A stretch of DNA of 64,000 bases from positions 35,032 to 99,031 of the forward strand of contig NZ_BAABJZ010000099.1 in NCBI RefSeq assembly GCF_039543565.1. The letters are read 5' to 3'. Under the pieces are notes generated by a model. It was not told where the DNA came from and ran no database searches. It worked only from the letters and a program-made list of their open reading frames with translations. Both the position numbers and the translations under genes were made by a program. The stretch is from Ferrimonas pelagia. GTDB taxonomy: Bacteria > Pseudomonadota > Gammaproteobacteria > Enterobacterales > Shewanellaceae. Within the stretch, counting starts at the first letter, position 1. Every line of letters starts with the position of its first letter. Positions 17,675 to 25,447 of this stretch are shown piece after piece.

Positions 17675-19351
17675 TTACGCCGCCAGAATGTCGTTGAGGT
17701 CCTGCTCAACCGTGGTGATCAGGCGCAGGCCAAACTGCTCGTTAAGCGCCGCTACCAGGTTGTCGGTCAAGAACGCCGGCACGGTCGGGCCCACACGGAT
17801 ATCCTTGACGCCCAGCGCCAGCAGGGTCAGCAGGATAGCGATCGCCTTCTGCTCAAACCAGGACAGCACCATGGACAGCGGCAGATCATTGACACCGCAC
17901 TCAAACGCCTCGGCCAGGGCCAGCGCCAGCTGGATGGCGGAGTAGGCATCGTTGCACTGACCGACATCGAGGAAACGCGGAATGCCGTTGATCTCCCCAA
18001 ACTCCAGATCGTTGAACTTAAACTTGCCGCAGGCCAGGGTCAGGATCAGCGTATCCTGTGGCGCCTGAGCGGCAAACTGGGTGTAGTAGTTACGCTCGGC
18101 CTTATCGCCGTCACAGCCACCCAACAAGAAGAAGTGCTTGATGTTGCCCGCCTTGACCTGATCGATCACCGCAGGCGCCGCCGCCATCAGGGCGTTACGG
18201 GCAAAGCCGGTGGTGGTGTAATGGGGGATCTCATCGTACTTGAAACCTTCTTGCGCCAGGGCGCAGTCGATCACCGCGGAGAAGTCCTCCCCTTCTAGGT
18301 GCGTTACGCCAGGCCAGCCGACGATGGAGCGGGTAAACAGACGATCGCCATAGCCTTCAATGCCGCGGCCCGGCTCAGGATCGATCAAGCAATTGGAGGT
18401 CATCACGATGGCGCCGGGGAAGTTGGCAAACTCCTTTTGCTGGTGCTGCCAAGCGGTGCCGTAGTTACCCACCAGGTGCGGGAACTTGTGGCCCAGCTCT
18501 GGGTAAGCGTGGGCCGGCAGCATCTCACCGTGGGTGTAGACGTTGATCCCTTTGCCCTGGGTCTGCTCAAGGATGTGCTGCAGATCGATCAGATCATGAC
18601 CGGACACCAGAATGGCCTTACCGGCCACCGGCTTCATGTTCACCTTGGCCGGCTCTGGGTGGCCAAAGGTGTCGGTTTCACCTCTGTCCAGCAGCTCCAT
18701 CACGCCGTAGTTGACCATGCCGATCGCCATGGACAACTCGAGCAATTCGCCCATCTCAGAAGGATCTTCGCCCAGGCGAGCCATGATGCGGTGGAATTCG
18801 CCGAACAGATCACGGCTCTGCTGGCCCAGCACGCGGGCATGCTCTAAGTACGCCGCCACGCCTTTGAGGCCATACAGACACAGCAATCGCAGGCCCATGA
18901 TATCTTCGCCCACCTCAGACAGGCCACGGTTGACCATGGTTTCCGGAGCGCGCGCCAACATCGCCGCCTTATCGACGCTCAGCTCGAACTGACCCGCGCC
19001 AAGGGGTGTCTCGGCGGTGGCCAGGGCCTGGGTACAGGCGGCCAGGTAGGCGTCTTTCATGCGGTTGCGCAGCGCCATGGCACGCTCGGTATAGGCCACC
19101 AAGCGCTTAGCATCAAAGTTCACGTTGGTCAGGGTAGAGAAAAACGCCTGGGGCACATAGGCATCCACTTCGGCATCGACGATGTCGTACTGACGGGCCA
19201 GGTGCGCATAGGCGCTGACGCCCTGCAGCAGGTAGACCAGCACATCTTGCAGATCGGAGATCTCCGCCGTCTTGCCGCACATCCCCGCGGTGTAGGCGCA
19301 GCCATTACCAGCCGGAGTTTGGATCGTTTGCTCACACTGTACACAAAACAT
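17675..19351 (-). CDS. hcp: Hydroxylamine/NO reductase, hybrid cluster protein
   Basis: Hcp protects against nitrosative stress by reducing nitric oxide (high affinity) and hydroxylamine. The 558-residue product begins MFCVQCEQT with C3, C6, C18 and C25 spaced as in the E. coli-type 4Fe-4S site. Downstream segments such as TSNCLIDP, LLGGCDGDKAERNYYT, LACGKFKFND and VGQCNDAYSA contain the Cys that bind the hybrid Fe-S-O cluster. The frame is open to 19438, but the ATG at 19351 gives the known N-terminus and is preceded by AGAGGGTG. Upstream lie two NsrR-like dyads and an FNR-like site; hcr follows. Confidence 0.96.
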   Translation of the reverse strand: MFCVQCEQTIQTPAGNGCAYTAGMCGKTAEISDLQDVLVYLLQGVSAYAHLARQYDIVDAEVDAYVPQAFFSTLTNVNFDAKRLVAYTERAMALRNRMKDAYLAACTQALATAETPLGAGQFELSVDKAAMLARAPETMVNRGLSEVGEDIMGLRLLCLYGLKGVAAYLEHARVLGQQSRDLFGEFHRIMARLGEDPSEMGELLELSMAIGMVNYGVMELLDRGETDTFGHPEPAKVNMKPVAGKAILVSGHDLIDLQHILEQTQGKGINVYTHGEMLPAHAYPELGHKFPHLVGNYGTAWQHQQKEFANFPGAIVMTSNCLIDPEPGRGIEGYGDRLFTRSIVGWPGVTHLEGEDFSAVIDCALAQEGFKYDEIPHYTTTGFARNALMAAAPAVIDQVKAGNIKHFFLLGGCDGDKAERNYYTQFAAQAPQDTLILTLACGKFKFNDLEFGEINGIPRFLDVGQCNDAYSAIQLALALAEAFECGVNDLPLSMVLSWFEQKAIAILLTLLALGVKDIRVGPTVPAFLTDNLVAALNEQFGLRLITTVEQDLNDILAA

Positions 19352-19364
19352 AGAACACCCTCTT

Positions 19365-19387
19365 AAGTTGCATTTTGCCTGCATGTT
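19365..19387. promoter_or_regulatory. NsrR-like operator 1 upstream of hcp
   Basis: The 23-base element has TTGCAT, five bases, CTGCAT, with flanking AAG and GTT. The NsrR operator of gammaproteobacteria is AAGATGCAT, five bases, ATGCATCTT. It begins 14 bases before the hcp ATG, so bound repressor would block initiation or early elongation. Confidence 0.5.
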
Positions 19388-19418
19388 TTGTTTTAGCCTA
19401 CTTGCTCCGCCAGGAAAA

Positions 19419-19441
19419 AGCATGCATTTCTTGTGCATGTT
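19419..19441. promoter_or_regulatory. NsrR-like operator 2 upstream of hcp
   Basis: ATGCAT, five bases (TTCTT), GTGCAT forms the better of two NsrR-like dyads with the right half-site spacing. Its centre lies 54 bases from that of the other dyad, about five helical turns. NsrR represses hcp-hcr in E. coli and related bacteria and is released by NO. Confidence 0.6.
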
Positions 19442-19451
19442 TTAATTCGCA

Positions 19452-19465
19452 TTGAGCCAGATCAC
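19452..19465. promoter_or_regulatory. FNR-like site upstream of hcp
   Basis: TTGAGCCAGATCAC matches the FNR consensus TTGATNNNNATCAA at eight of ten defined positions. hcp-hcr is FNR-activated under anaerobiosis in E. coli. A CRP half-site in the same bases cannot be excluded. Confidence 0.45.
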
Positions 19466-19681
19466 AAAATTACGCAAGCAAGATAAATGTCCACACCAAT
19501 TCCAAGGTCATAAGACATTAATCCTTATAGTGTTATTGCAAGGAAAGGGAGCAAAGGCTGGGTACCCAGGAAAGATACATGGGTGTATTAGAAGCATTAA
19601 AGGCGTGAGATGCCGAGCGAGAGCAAAAGGCTGAGTGCAGGGTCCTCTCGTATAAGCGATGCGCAACGGGCTATCGCGCGA

Positions 19682-19710
19682 AAAGGCCCGCCACTTCGAT
19701 GGCGGGCCTT
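19682..19710 (-). terminator. Terminator after the lactate operon
   Basis: AAGGCCCGCCA pairs with TGGCGGGCCTT across a six-base loop; read on the minus strand it is followed by TTTT. It lies 20 bases beyond the lldG stop codon and ends the lldP-to-lldG operon. Confidence 0.85.
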
Positions 19711-19729
19711 GAAGGTGCCTAAACGACGC

Positions 19730-20305
19730 CTACTCGAGCAAAAATACCGTCATCGAGCAGGCACCGTGTGCGCCGATCACCAAGGCTTGTTCGATGTCAG
19801 CGGTTTTCGACGGACCTGAAATGAAAACACCATGATGACCGCTCGGTAGACCGGTGGCGGGCACCGCCTGATGCATGGTCATATGCAGCGCATCAGCACG
19901 AAGCAGGACCGCCAGGTGCTCGGTGATGTAAGGCAGCGCGCGTTGGCCACAGTCATCGTCCAACACAAATACCGCGCCGTTTTCCGCCACCCCGAACCTG
20001 GCTTGGATCAGGGCATGCTTCACATCCTGCAAGGCATGTGGAGTGTCATCAAGCGCCCGATTGCCCTTGAGCGTCTCGATCATCGACAGTACCTGCTCGC
20101 CTTCGGCCATGCGTCGATCGAGGTACTGTTGGATCTCCGTCAGGCTTCCTACTCGATATAAGCTGCCGCCGACCTTGGCTAGGCTGGCTTCAAACTGTTC
20201 AGAGAGATCACTGTCATCAACAGCAATGTCGATCTCCGGCATCGGGGGCTGAGGCAAATCCACTGTTTCTAAGGCATCTAAAATGGCATTACGGCTGGAC
20301 ATCAT
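19730..20305 (-). CDS. lldG: L-lactate dehydrogenase complex subunit LldG (LutC-like)
   Basis: This is the LUD-domain subunit of the three-part iron-sulfur L-lactate dehydrogenase LldEFG. The 191-residue product has no Fe-S motif; the C-terminal ATGLPSGHHGVFISGPSKTA followed by DIEQALVIGAHG is the LUD family signature. The start overlaps the lldF stop by four bases (ATGA), so translation is coupled; a second ATG directly follows. It is the last gene before the operon terminator. The assignment follows the Shewanella LldEFG set, in which the same gene order oxidises L-lactate to pyruvate. Confidence 0.9.
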   Translation of the reverse strand: MMSSRNAILDALETVDLPQPPMPEIDIAVDDSDLSEQFEASLAKVGGSLYRVGSLTEIQQYLDRRMAEGEQVLSMIETLKGNRALDDTPHALQDVKHALIQARFGVAENGAVFVLDDDCGQRALPYITEHLAVLLRADALHMTMHQAVPATGLPSGHHGVFISGPSKTADIEQALVIGAHGACSMTVFLLE

Positions 20306-21693
20306 TTGTTCTCCCGATGCTGTTTAAACCAATGCTCGAATGAGCCCGTGGTCGGCGCCTGAGGCAATTCGCGGTGCTCTGTCCATGCGCCTCCCAAGGG
20401 GTTCATGACCGCGCCAGGTAAGATCCGCAGCGCACCCCGAGCGACCCCCATGCCGACGTTCAACATGCTCTCATTACCCATCATACTGCCGACCAGCGGC
20501 ATATAACGACGCTTACCGTATGGCAGCTTGCCGCTATCGGCATGCAGTTTGCGCCAGTGGTGAATGATGGTGTCCAGCGGCACTTTGGTGGGGCACACCT
20601 TGGTGCAGGAGCCGCACAAGGTGCAGGCCCAGGCCATGGAGTGGGTTTCGTCATTACCGGCCGACACCGCGATCCCGATCGGGCCGGGGATCAGCGCGTT
20701 GTAGGCAAAGCCGCTAGAACGCCGATAGACTGGGCAGGTATTGAGGCAGCCGCCGCAACGGATACACTTGTAGGCCTCGGCCAACAGCGGATCCTGAAAC
20801 AGCTTAGAACGACCATTGTCGACCATAACAATGTGCATCTCCCCGCCCGCCTTCGACCCTTTGTAGAAACTGGTGTAGGTGGTCGACGGCTGACCCGTGG
20901 CGTTGCGTGCCAGGGTCCGGGTCAAAACACCAACGGCCTCCAGATCCGGTACGATCTTATCGATCCCCATGGAGTGGATCTGCAAGGGCGGCAGGTTCAC
21001 CCCCATGTCCGCATTGCCCTCGTTGGTGCAGACCACCACCGCCCCCTCCGATGCCACCGCCATGTTCACGCCGGTCAAAGCCGCATCGGCAGTCAGGAAG
21101 TGCTCACGCAGATGGGCACGGGCCTGTTTGGTCAGATAGGTGGGGCAAGATGCGCCTTTCTCTGAGCCGATCTTTTCATGGAACAGCTCCCCCACTTCCT
21201 CCTTTTTCAGATGGATGGCGGGCACCACAATGTGGCTGGGTGGCTCCTTGCGCAACTGAATGATCCGCTCGCCCAGATCCGTGTCGATCACCTCGATCCC
21301 CTGTGCCTCCAGGTAGGGATTCAAGTGGCACTCCTCGGTCAGCATCGACTTGGATTTCACCAGCTTTTTGACCTGATGGCTAGCCAAGAGCTGATGCACG
21401 ATCCGATTGTGCTCCTCGCCGTCGGCCGCCCAATGCACCTGGATCCCATTGTGCTGACAGTTGGCCTCAAACTCTTTGAGGTAGCCCGCCAGATTGCCCA
21501 ACGTGTGCAGTTTGATCTCGGAGCCCAGCTGCTTGAGCCGCTCCCATTCATCGCCGCCTACGCTCTCGGCGGCCAGATCCCGTTTGTGTCGCAGTGCCCA
21601 CAAGGCTTTGTCGTGCCAATTGACCCGCTCTTCGTCCTGATTGAACTTGGCCGCCGCACTGGCATGACTTTCCATTTCACCGATTAACGCCAT
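20302..21693 (-). CDS. lldF: L-lactate dehydrogenase complex iron-sulfur subunit LldF (LutB-like)
   Basis: The 463-residue product is the Fe-S and LUD-domain subunit of the L-lactate oxidising complex. The N-terminal two thirds are LUD-like (GVNMAVASEGAVVVCTNEGN). Two ferredoxin-type motifs follow: CIRCGGCLNTCPVYRR and CTLCGSCTKVCPTKVP, each a CxxCxxCxxxCP motif for a 4Fe-4S cluster. It probably carries electrons from LldE towards the quinone pool at the inner membrane. The gene starts 12 bases after lldE and overlaps lldG by four bases, so the three are made together. Confidence 0.93.
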   Translation of the reverse strand: MALIGEMESHASAAAKFNQDEERVNWHDKALWALRHKRDLAAESVGGDEWERLKQLGSEIKLHTLGNLAGYLKEFEANCQHNGIQVHWAADGEEHNRIVHQLLASHQVKKLVKSKSMLTEECHLNPYLEAQGIEVIDTDLGERIIQLRKEPPSHIVVPAIHLKKEEVGELFHEKIGSEKGASCPTYLTKQARAHLREHFLTADAALTGVNMAVASEGAVVVCTNEGNADMGVNLPPLQIHSMGIDKIVPDLEAVGVLTRTLARNATGQPSTTYTSFYKGSKAGGEMHIVMVDNGRSKLFQDPLLAEAYKCIRCGGCLNTCPVYRRSSGFAYNALIPGPIGIAVSAGNDETHSMAWACTLCGSCTKVCPTKVPLDTIIHHWRKLHADSGKLPYGKRRYMPLVGSMMGNESMLNVGMGVARGALRILPGAVMNPLGGAWTEHRELPQAPTTGSFEHWFKQHRENK

Positions 21694-21705
21694 ATGAGGG
21701 TCTCC

Positions 21706-22449
21706 TTACAGGACCTGATTAATGAGTTCGGCAATGTGCAGGGTTTTGATCCCGTGCCCTTGCCGACGAAGTACGCCATCGAGGTGCATCAAGCAAGAGG
21801 GGTCGTAGCCCACCACAAAATCGGCACCGGTATTTGCGTGGGCCAGCGCCTTGTCCTTGCCCATCTTGCCGGAGACCGCGCCCTCATCCAGAGCGAAGGT
21901 GCCACCGAACCCACAACACTCATCACGGCGCTCGGGATAGCGGATCTCGATCCCCTCAATATGGGAAAGCAGGGCCTCCACCTTGTTGTAGCTGCGCCCT
22001 TTGGTTTCCGATGGGGTCGCCAGCTCCAACATGCGGATCCCATGACAGGACAGCTGCAAACTGACCGGGTGCTTGAATGCCTTATTAAAGCGCTCCAAGC
22101 CGTGAATATCGTGCAGAAACTCGGTGAGTTCCTTAAGTTTGCCGATCACTTGTGTCGCTTCTGGGCTGCAATCAAACTCGTGAAAGTTCTCCTTCGCCGC
22201 CACCAGACAGGATGCGGCCGGACAAACGACATAGTCACAGTCCACGCCCTTAAAGGCATCGAGCAACTTAAGGGTGGTTTTCTTCGCTTCGTCAAAGCAG
22301 CCCGAGTTGGTCATGGGCTGGCCACAGCAGGTCTGGCCCTTGGGCAGGATCACCTCATGGCCCAGCTTCTCCAGCAGCTCCACGGTGGCGATCCCGACCT
22401 GAGGGAGCATATGGTTGACCAAACAGGGAATAAAAAGCGCAATTTTCAT
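21706..22449 (-). CDS. lldE: L-lactate dehydrogenase complex subunit LldE (LutA-like)
   Basis: The 247-residue product has the two CCG domains of the LutA/LldE/GlpC family: CCGQPMTNSG near residue 40 and CCGFGGTFA near residue 180, with SCHGIRMLELA in the second. These Cys bind iron-sulfur clusters. It works with LldF and LldG to oxidise L-lactate. AGGA seven bases before the ATG fixes the start. A GC-rich hairpin separates it from the upstream D-lactate dehydrogenase gene. Confidence 0.93.
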   Translation of the reverse strand: MKIALFIPCLVNHMLPQVGIATVELLEKLGHEVILPKGQTCCGQPMTNSGCFDEAKKTTLKLLDAFKGVDCDYVVCPAASCLVAAKENFHEFDCSPEATQVIGKLKELTEFLHDIHGLERFNKAFKHPVSLQLSCHGIRMLELATPSETKGRSYNKVEALLSHIEGIEIRYPERRDECCGFGGTFALDEGAVSGKMGKDKALAHANTGADFVVGYDPSCLMHLDGVLRRQGHGIKTLHIAELINQVL

Positions 22450-22499
22450 CAGTACTTCCTAACTGAATGGAGGGCTACACTGCCCCTTGATATCGCAAA

Positions 22500-22525
22500 G
22501 GGCCCGGTCATTGAATTCCGGGCCC
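22500..22525 (-). other. GC-rich hairpin between dld and lldE
   Basis: GGGCCCGG pairs perfectly with CCGGGCCC across a ten-base loop in the 91-base gap. Only TTT follows on the minus strand, too short for a strong terminator. Likely jobs are mRNA 3'-end protection or partial termination. Confidence 0.6.
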
Positions 22526-22540
22526 TGACGGTTACGCGTG

Positions 22541-25375
22541 CTAAGCCTTTGGTTTGGAGGCGCGATCCAACAGGCTCAGAATGTTCTTGTAGGGGATCCC
22601 AGAATGAGTGGTGAGTCCCACTTCACAGGTGGCCGATACCGAGTAACCACTGGTACAGCCTTGATCTTTGGTCTCCTCCTTTAAATGACGAAGACCGTGC
22701 TCATTAAGCTCAGGGAAGTTCATACCGCGGTTGCCCGCCATGCCACAACACCCGACTTTTTCCGGCACCACCACCTCGCTGGCGCACAGCTTGGCCAGGC
22801 CGACCAAGTCATCAACGATCCCCAGCTTACGGCAGGTACAGGTCGGGTGGACCGCGATCTTCTCCTCGATCGGCGTGATCGCTAGACGGTCCACCATGTA
22901 CTTCATGGCAAACTCCTCCGGCCCCAACAGCGTCAAGCGCGTATCACAAGCCCGGCGCATCCGCTCCAGACAGGCGGTGGTCTCGACCAAGATCGGGTGC
23001 TCACCATTGCCCGAGACGTCAAGCAACCAATCCGATAGCTGATTGGATTTGGCGTCCGCCTGCTCGTCGTGGCCATAGGACTCCCACGGCTGACCGCAAC
23101 ACATCCCCTCAGGCTTGTGGCCGCTCAGCATCTCAAGGCCGCATTTTTCAAACAGCGACTTGATAGTCTCCGGCACCGAGCGTTGATCTGGGTGCTGCGG
23201 TGAGGTGCCCATCATTCGGTTCAAACACGCTGGGAAATACACCGCTTTGGTGTCACCCATGGTGTGCAGCTGAGGCAAGGCCTTGCCACGCTTGGGCATA
23301 CCCGGCGTCCATTGTGGTACCGGCAACCCCACCTTACGCATCCCTTTGGTCAACGCGCTGATGGCGCCATCCCCCGCCACCGAGCGCACCACATCGGTGC
23401 CCGCCAACGCAAAACGGGCCACACTTTCCAGTGATGAAAACTTGTCGGCACTGAATTGGGAGATCTTACGCTCCCCTTCGGAGGCGTTTTCAGCCCGCAA
23501 TGCCTTAACGTATTTGCCGGTATCGATCCCCATGGGGCAAGCCGTTTTACACAGCCCATCCGCGGCGCAGGTATCCAGACCAAAATACTGATACTGCTGC
23601 TTCAACTCGGCCAGTACCTGAGGCTCGTCACCGGTGGTATCCAGAGTTTTGATCACCCGGGCCACCGCCGTACGCTGGCGCGGTGACAGGGTCAGGCCGT
23701 GGGCAACGCAATGACTCTCACAAAAACCACACTCGATACATTTGTCGACGATCTCATGTACCGGCGGCAGAGGCTTAAAGCCCTTAGAGTGCGCCTTGGG
23801 GTCAGGGTTGATGATCACCCCAGGATTGAGCATCGCGGCAGGATCAAACAGGTTTTTCACCCGCTGCATCATGGCGTAGATCTCGCTGCCCCACTCCTTC
23901 TCAACAAAGGAGGCCATGCCAAATCCGGTACCATGCTCCGCTTTCAATGAACCGTCGTATTTCACCGCGACCAGCTCAACCAACTTCTCCATAAAGCGAT
24001 CGAAGCGGTCAACCTCTTCTGGACTATCAAAGTTCTGAGCAAAGATAACATGGTAGTTACCTTCCAGCGCATGGCCGTAAATCACCGCATCTTCGATACC
24101 CAGATCAATGAACAACTGCTGTAACTCGATGGTAGCCTGCGGCAGCACCTCAATCGGAAACGCAATATCCTCAATGATGCAGGACGTACCTTTAGGCCGC
24201 ATCGAGCCGGCCACTGGGAACACCGCCTTACGAATGCTCCACATGTTGGCGATCTCGGCCGCATCCTGGGTGAACTCCACCGGCTGGCACAGGCCATGAT
24301 TAGCCATGATCTCCGCCATCTTGGCGGTATTGGCGTCGATATCGGCTTGGCTCATGCCAAAGGTTTCAAACAGCACGGCAGTGACGTTTTCGTCAATGTC
24401 ATTGATGAACTCAGGTGTCTCATACTTGGAAGCCGCCACAGCTTGCAGTGCGAGGTTATCCAGCAGCTCCGCCGCATTGGTTTCTTCAAACGCTTTTTCT
24501 CGCAACTCAACGATGGCTTCGCAAGCACCACGCAGTGAGTCAAAGTAAACCAAACCTGTGGCACTGTGGGTCGGCTTGGGTACACTCTTCATCGTGACTT
24601 CTGACAAAAATCCAAGTGTGCCTTCCGAGCCCACCATAAGGTGCAGCAAAATATCAAAGGGGTCGTCATGATCGACGAACGAATTCATGCCATAACCGGT
24701 CACATTTTTGATCTCGTATTTGCGCTTGATGCGTTCACTGATCGCCGCATCGGCTCGGATCTCATCGCGCAGCTGCGACAGCTGGTCGATGATGCTGGGG
24801 TGGGAACACAAAAACTGCTCCCGACTTTGCGCGTCTGCGGTGTCCAGCACGGTGCCATCGGCCAACACAATGCGCGCCGACTCAATCAACCGATAGCTGT
24901 TGTGGCGGGTGCCGCAATTCATGCCGGACGCGTTATTGGCCACAATGCCGCCCACCATGGCCGAGGCGATGGTGGCCGGATCCGGTCCAAACTTCCAGCC
25001 GTAAGGAGCCAGCGCTTGGTTGACCTTGGCGCCGATCACGCCAGGTTGCAGACGGACCCGCTCGCCCTCATCCAGCACTTCGAGATCGGTCCAGTGCTGC
25101 CCGGCGACGACCAACACCGAATCACTCAGGGCCTGACCGCACAAAGCCGTGCCCGCTGCGCGGAAGGTCACCGGACGCTTAGCCAGAAAACACTCAGTCA
25201 TCACCTGCGTCAGCTCGGCTTCATTTTTGGTATGCACCACCAACTGTGGCCGCTTCTGATAGAAAGACGCATCAGTGCCCCAGGCGACCCGGCGCAGCGA
25301 GTCGGAAAACACCTGAACGGGACTTAATACGCTGGCCAATCGGTTGGCCAGCTCCGTGACATTGGACTGCAACAT
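22541..25375 (-). CDS. dld-II: FAD/iron-sulfur D-lactate dehydrogenase (Dld-II type)
   Basis: This respiratory D-lactate dehydrogenase resembles Shewanella Dld-II. The 944-residue product joins an N-terminal FAD-binding PCMH domain (residues about 30-270; GGIVANNASGMNCGTRHNSY), an FAD-oxidase C domain, two ferredoxin motifs (CIECGFCESHCVAHG; CAADGLCKTACPMG) and C-terminal CCG domains (CCGQPWESYG; CCGMAGNRG). D-lactate is oxidised to pyruvate, with electrons to quinone. The frame is open six codons upstream, but the ATG at 25375 has GGAG six bases before it. It lies between lldP and lldE, giving one operon for uptake and oxidation of both lactate isomers. Confidence 0.94.
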   Translation of the reverse strand: MLQSNVTELANRLASVLSPVQVFSDSLRRVAWGTDASFYQKRPQLVVHTKNEAELTQVMTECFLAKRPVTFRAAGTALCGQALSDSVLVVAGQHWTDLEVLDEGERVRLQPGVIGAKVNQALAPYGWKFGPDPATIASAMVGGIVANNASGMNCGTRHNSYRLIESARIVLADGTVLDTADAQSREQFLCSHPSIIDQLSQLRDEIRADAAISERIKRKYEIKNVTGYGMNSFVDHDDPFDILLHLMVGSEGTLGFLSEVTMKSVPKPTHSATGLVYFDSLRGACEAIVELREKAFEETNAAELLDNLALQAVAASKYETPEFINDIDENVTAVLFETFGMSQADIDANTAKMAEIMANHGLCQPVEFTQDAAEIANMWSIRKAVFPVAGSMRPKGTSCIIEDIAFPIEVLPQATIELQQLFIDLGIEDAVIYGHALEGNYHVIFAQNFDSPEEVDRFDRFMEKLVELVAVKYDGSLKAEHGTGFGMASFVEKEWGSEIYAMMQRVKNLFDPAAMLNPGVIINPDPKAHSKGFKPLPPVHEIVDKCIECGFCESHCVAHGLTLSPRQRTAVARVIKTLDTTGDEPQVLAELKQQYQYFGLDTCAADGLCKTACPMGIDTGKYVKALRAENASEGERKISQFSADKFSSLESVARFALAGTDVVRSVAGDGAISALTKGMRKVGLPVPQWTPGMPKRGKALPQLHTMGDTKAVYFPACLNRMMGTSPQHPDQRSVPETIKSLFEKCGLEMLSGHKPEGMCCGQPWESYGHDEQADAKSNQLSDWLLDVSGNGEHPILVETTACLERMRRACDTRLTLLGPEEFAMKYMVDRLAITPIEEKIAVHPTCTCRKLGIVDDLVGLAKLCASEVVVPEKVGCCGMAGNRGMNFPELNEHGLRHLKEETKDQGCTSGYSVSATCEVGLTTHSGIPYKNILSLLDRASKPKA

Positions 25376-25410
25376 AAGCACTCCTCTCCTCAATTCTTGT
25401 TAAGACGAAA

Positions 25411-25432
25411 CGCCGGGCATCACTGCCCGGCG
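25411..25432 (-). other. GC-rich hairpin between lldP and dld
   Basis: CGCCGGGC pairs with GCCCGGCG across a six-base loop in the 72-base gap after lldP. The minus-strand continuation has only TTT. It resembles the hairpin between dld and lldE in strength and position. Confidence 0.6.
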
Positions 25433-25447
25433 CTTGTTCAGACCGAT

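Noticed and set aside
17654..18847. Plus-strand open frames of 214 and 182 codons
   Set aside because: Antisense shadows of hcp, whose GC-rich codons leave the opposite strand open.
20542..22614. Plus-strand open frames of about 170-306 codons
   Set aside because: They mirror lldF and lldE. No domain or start signal was found.
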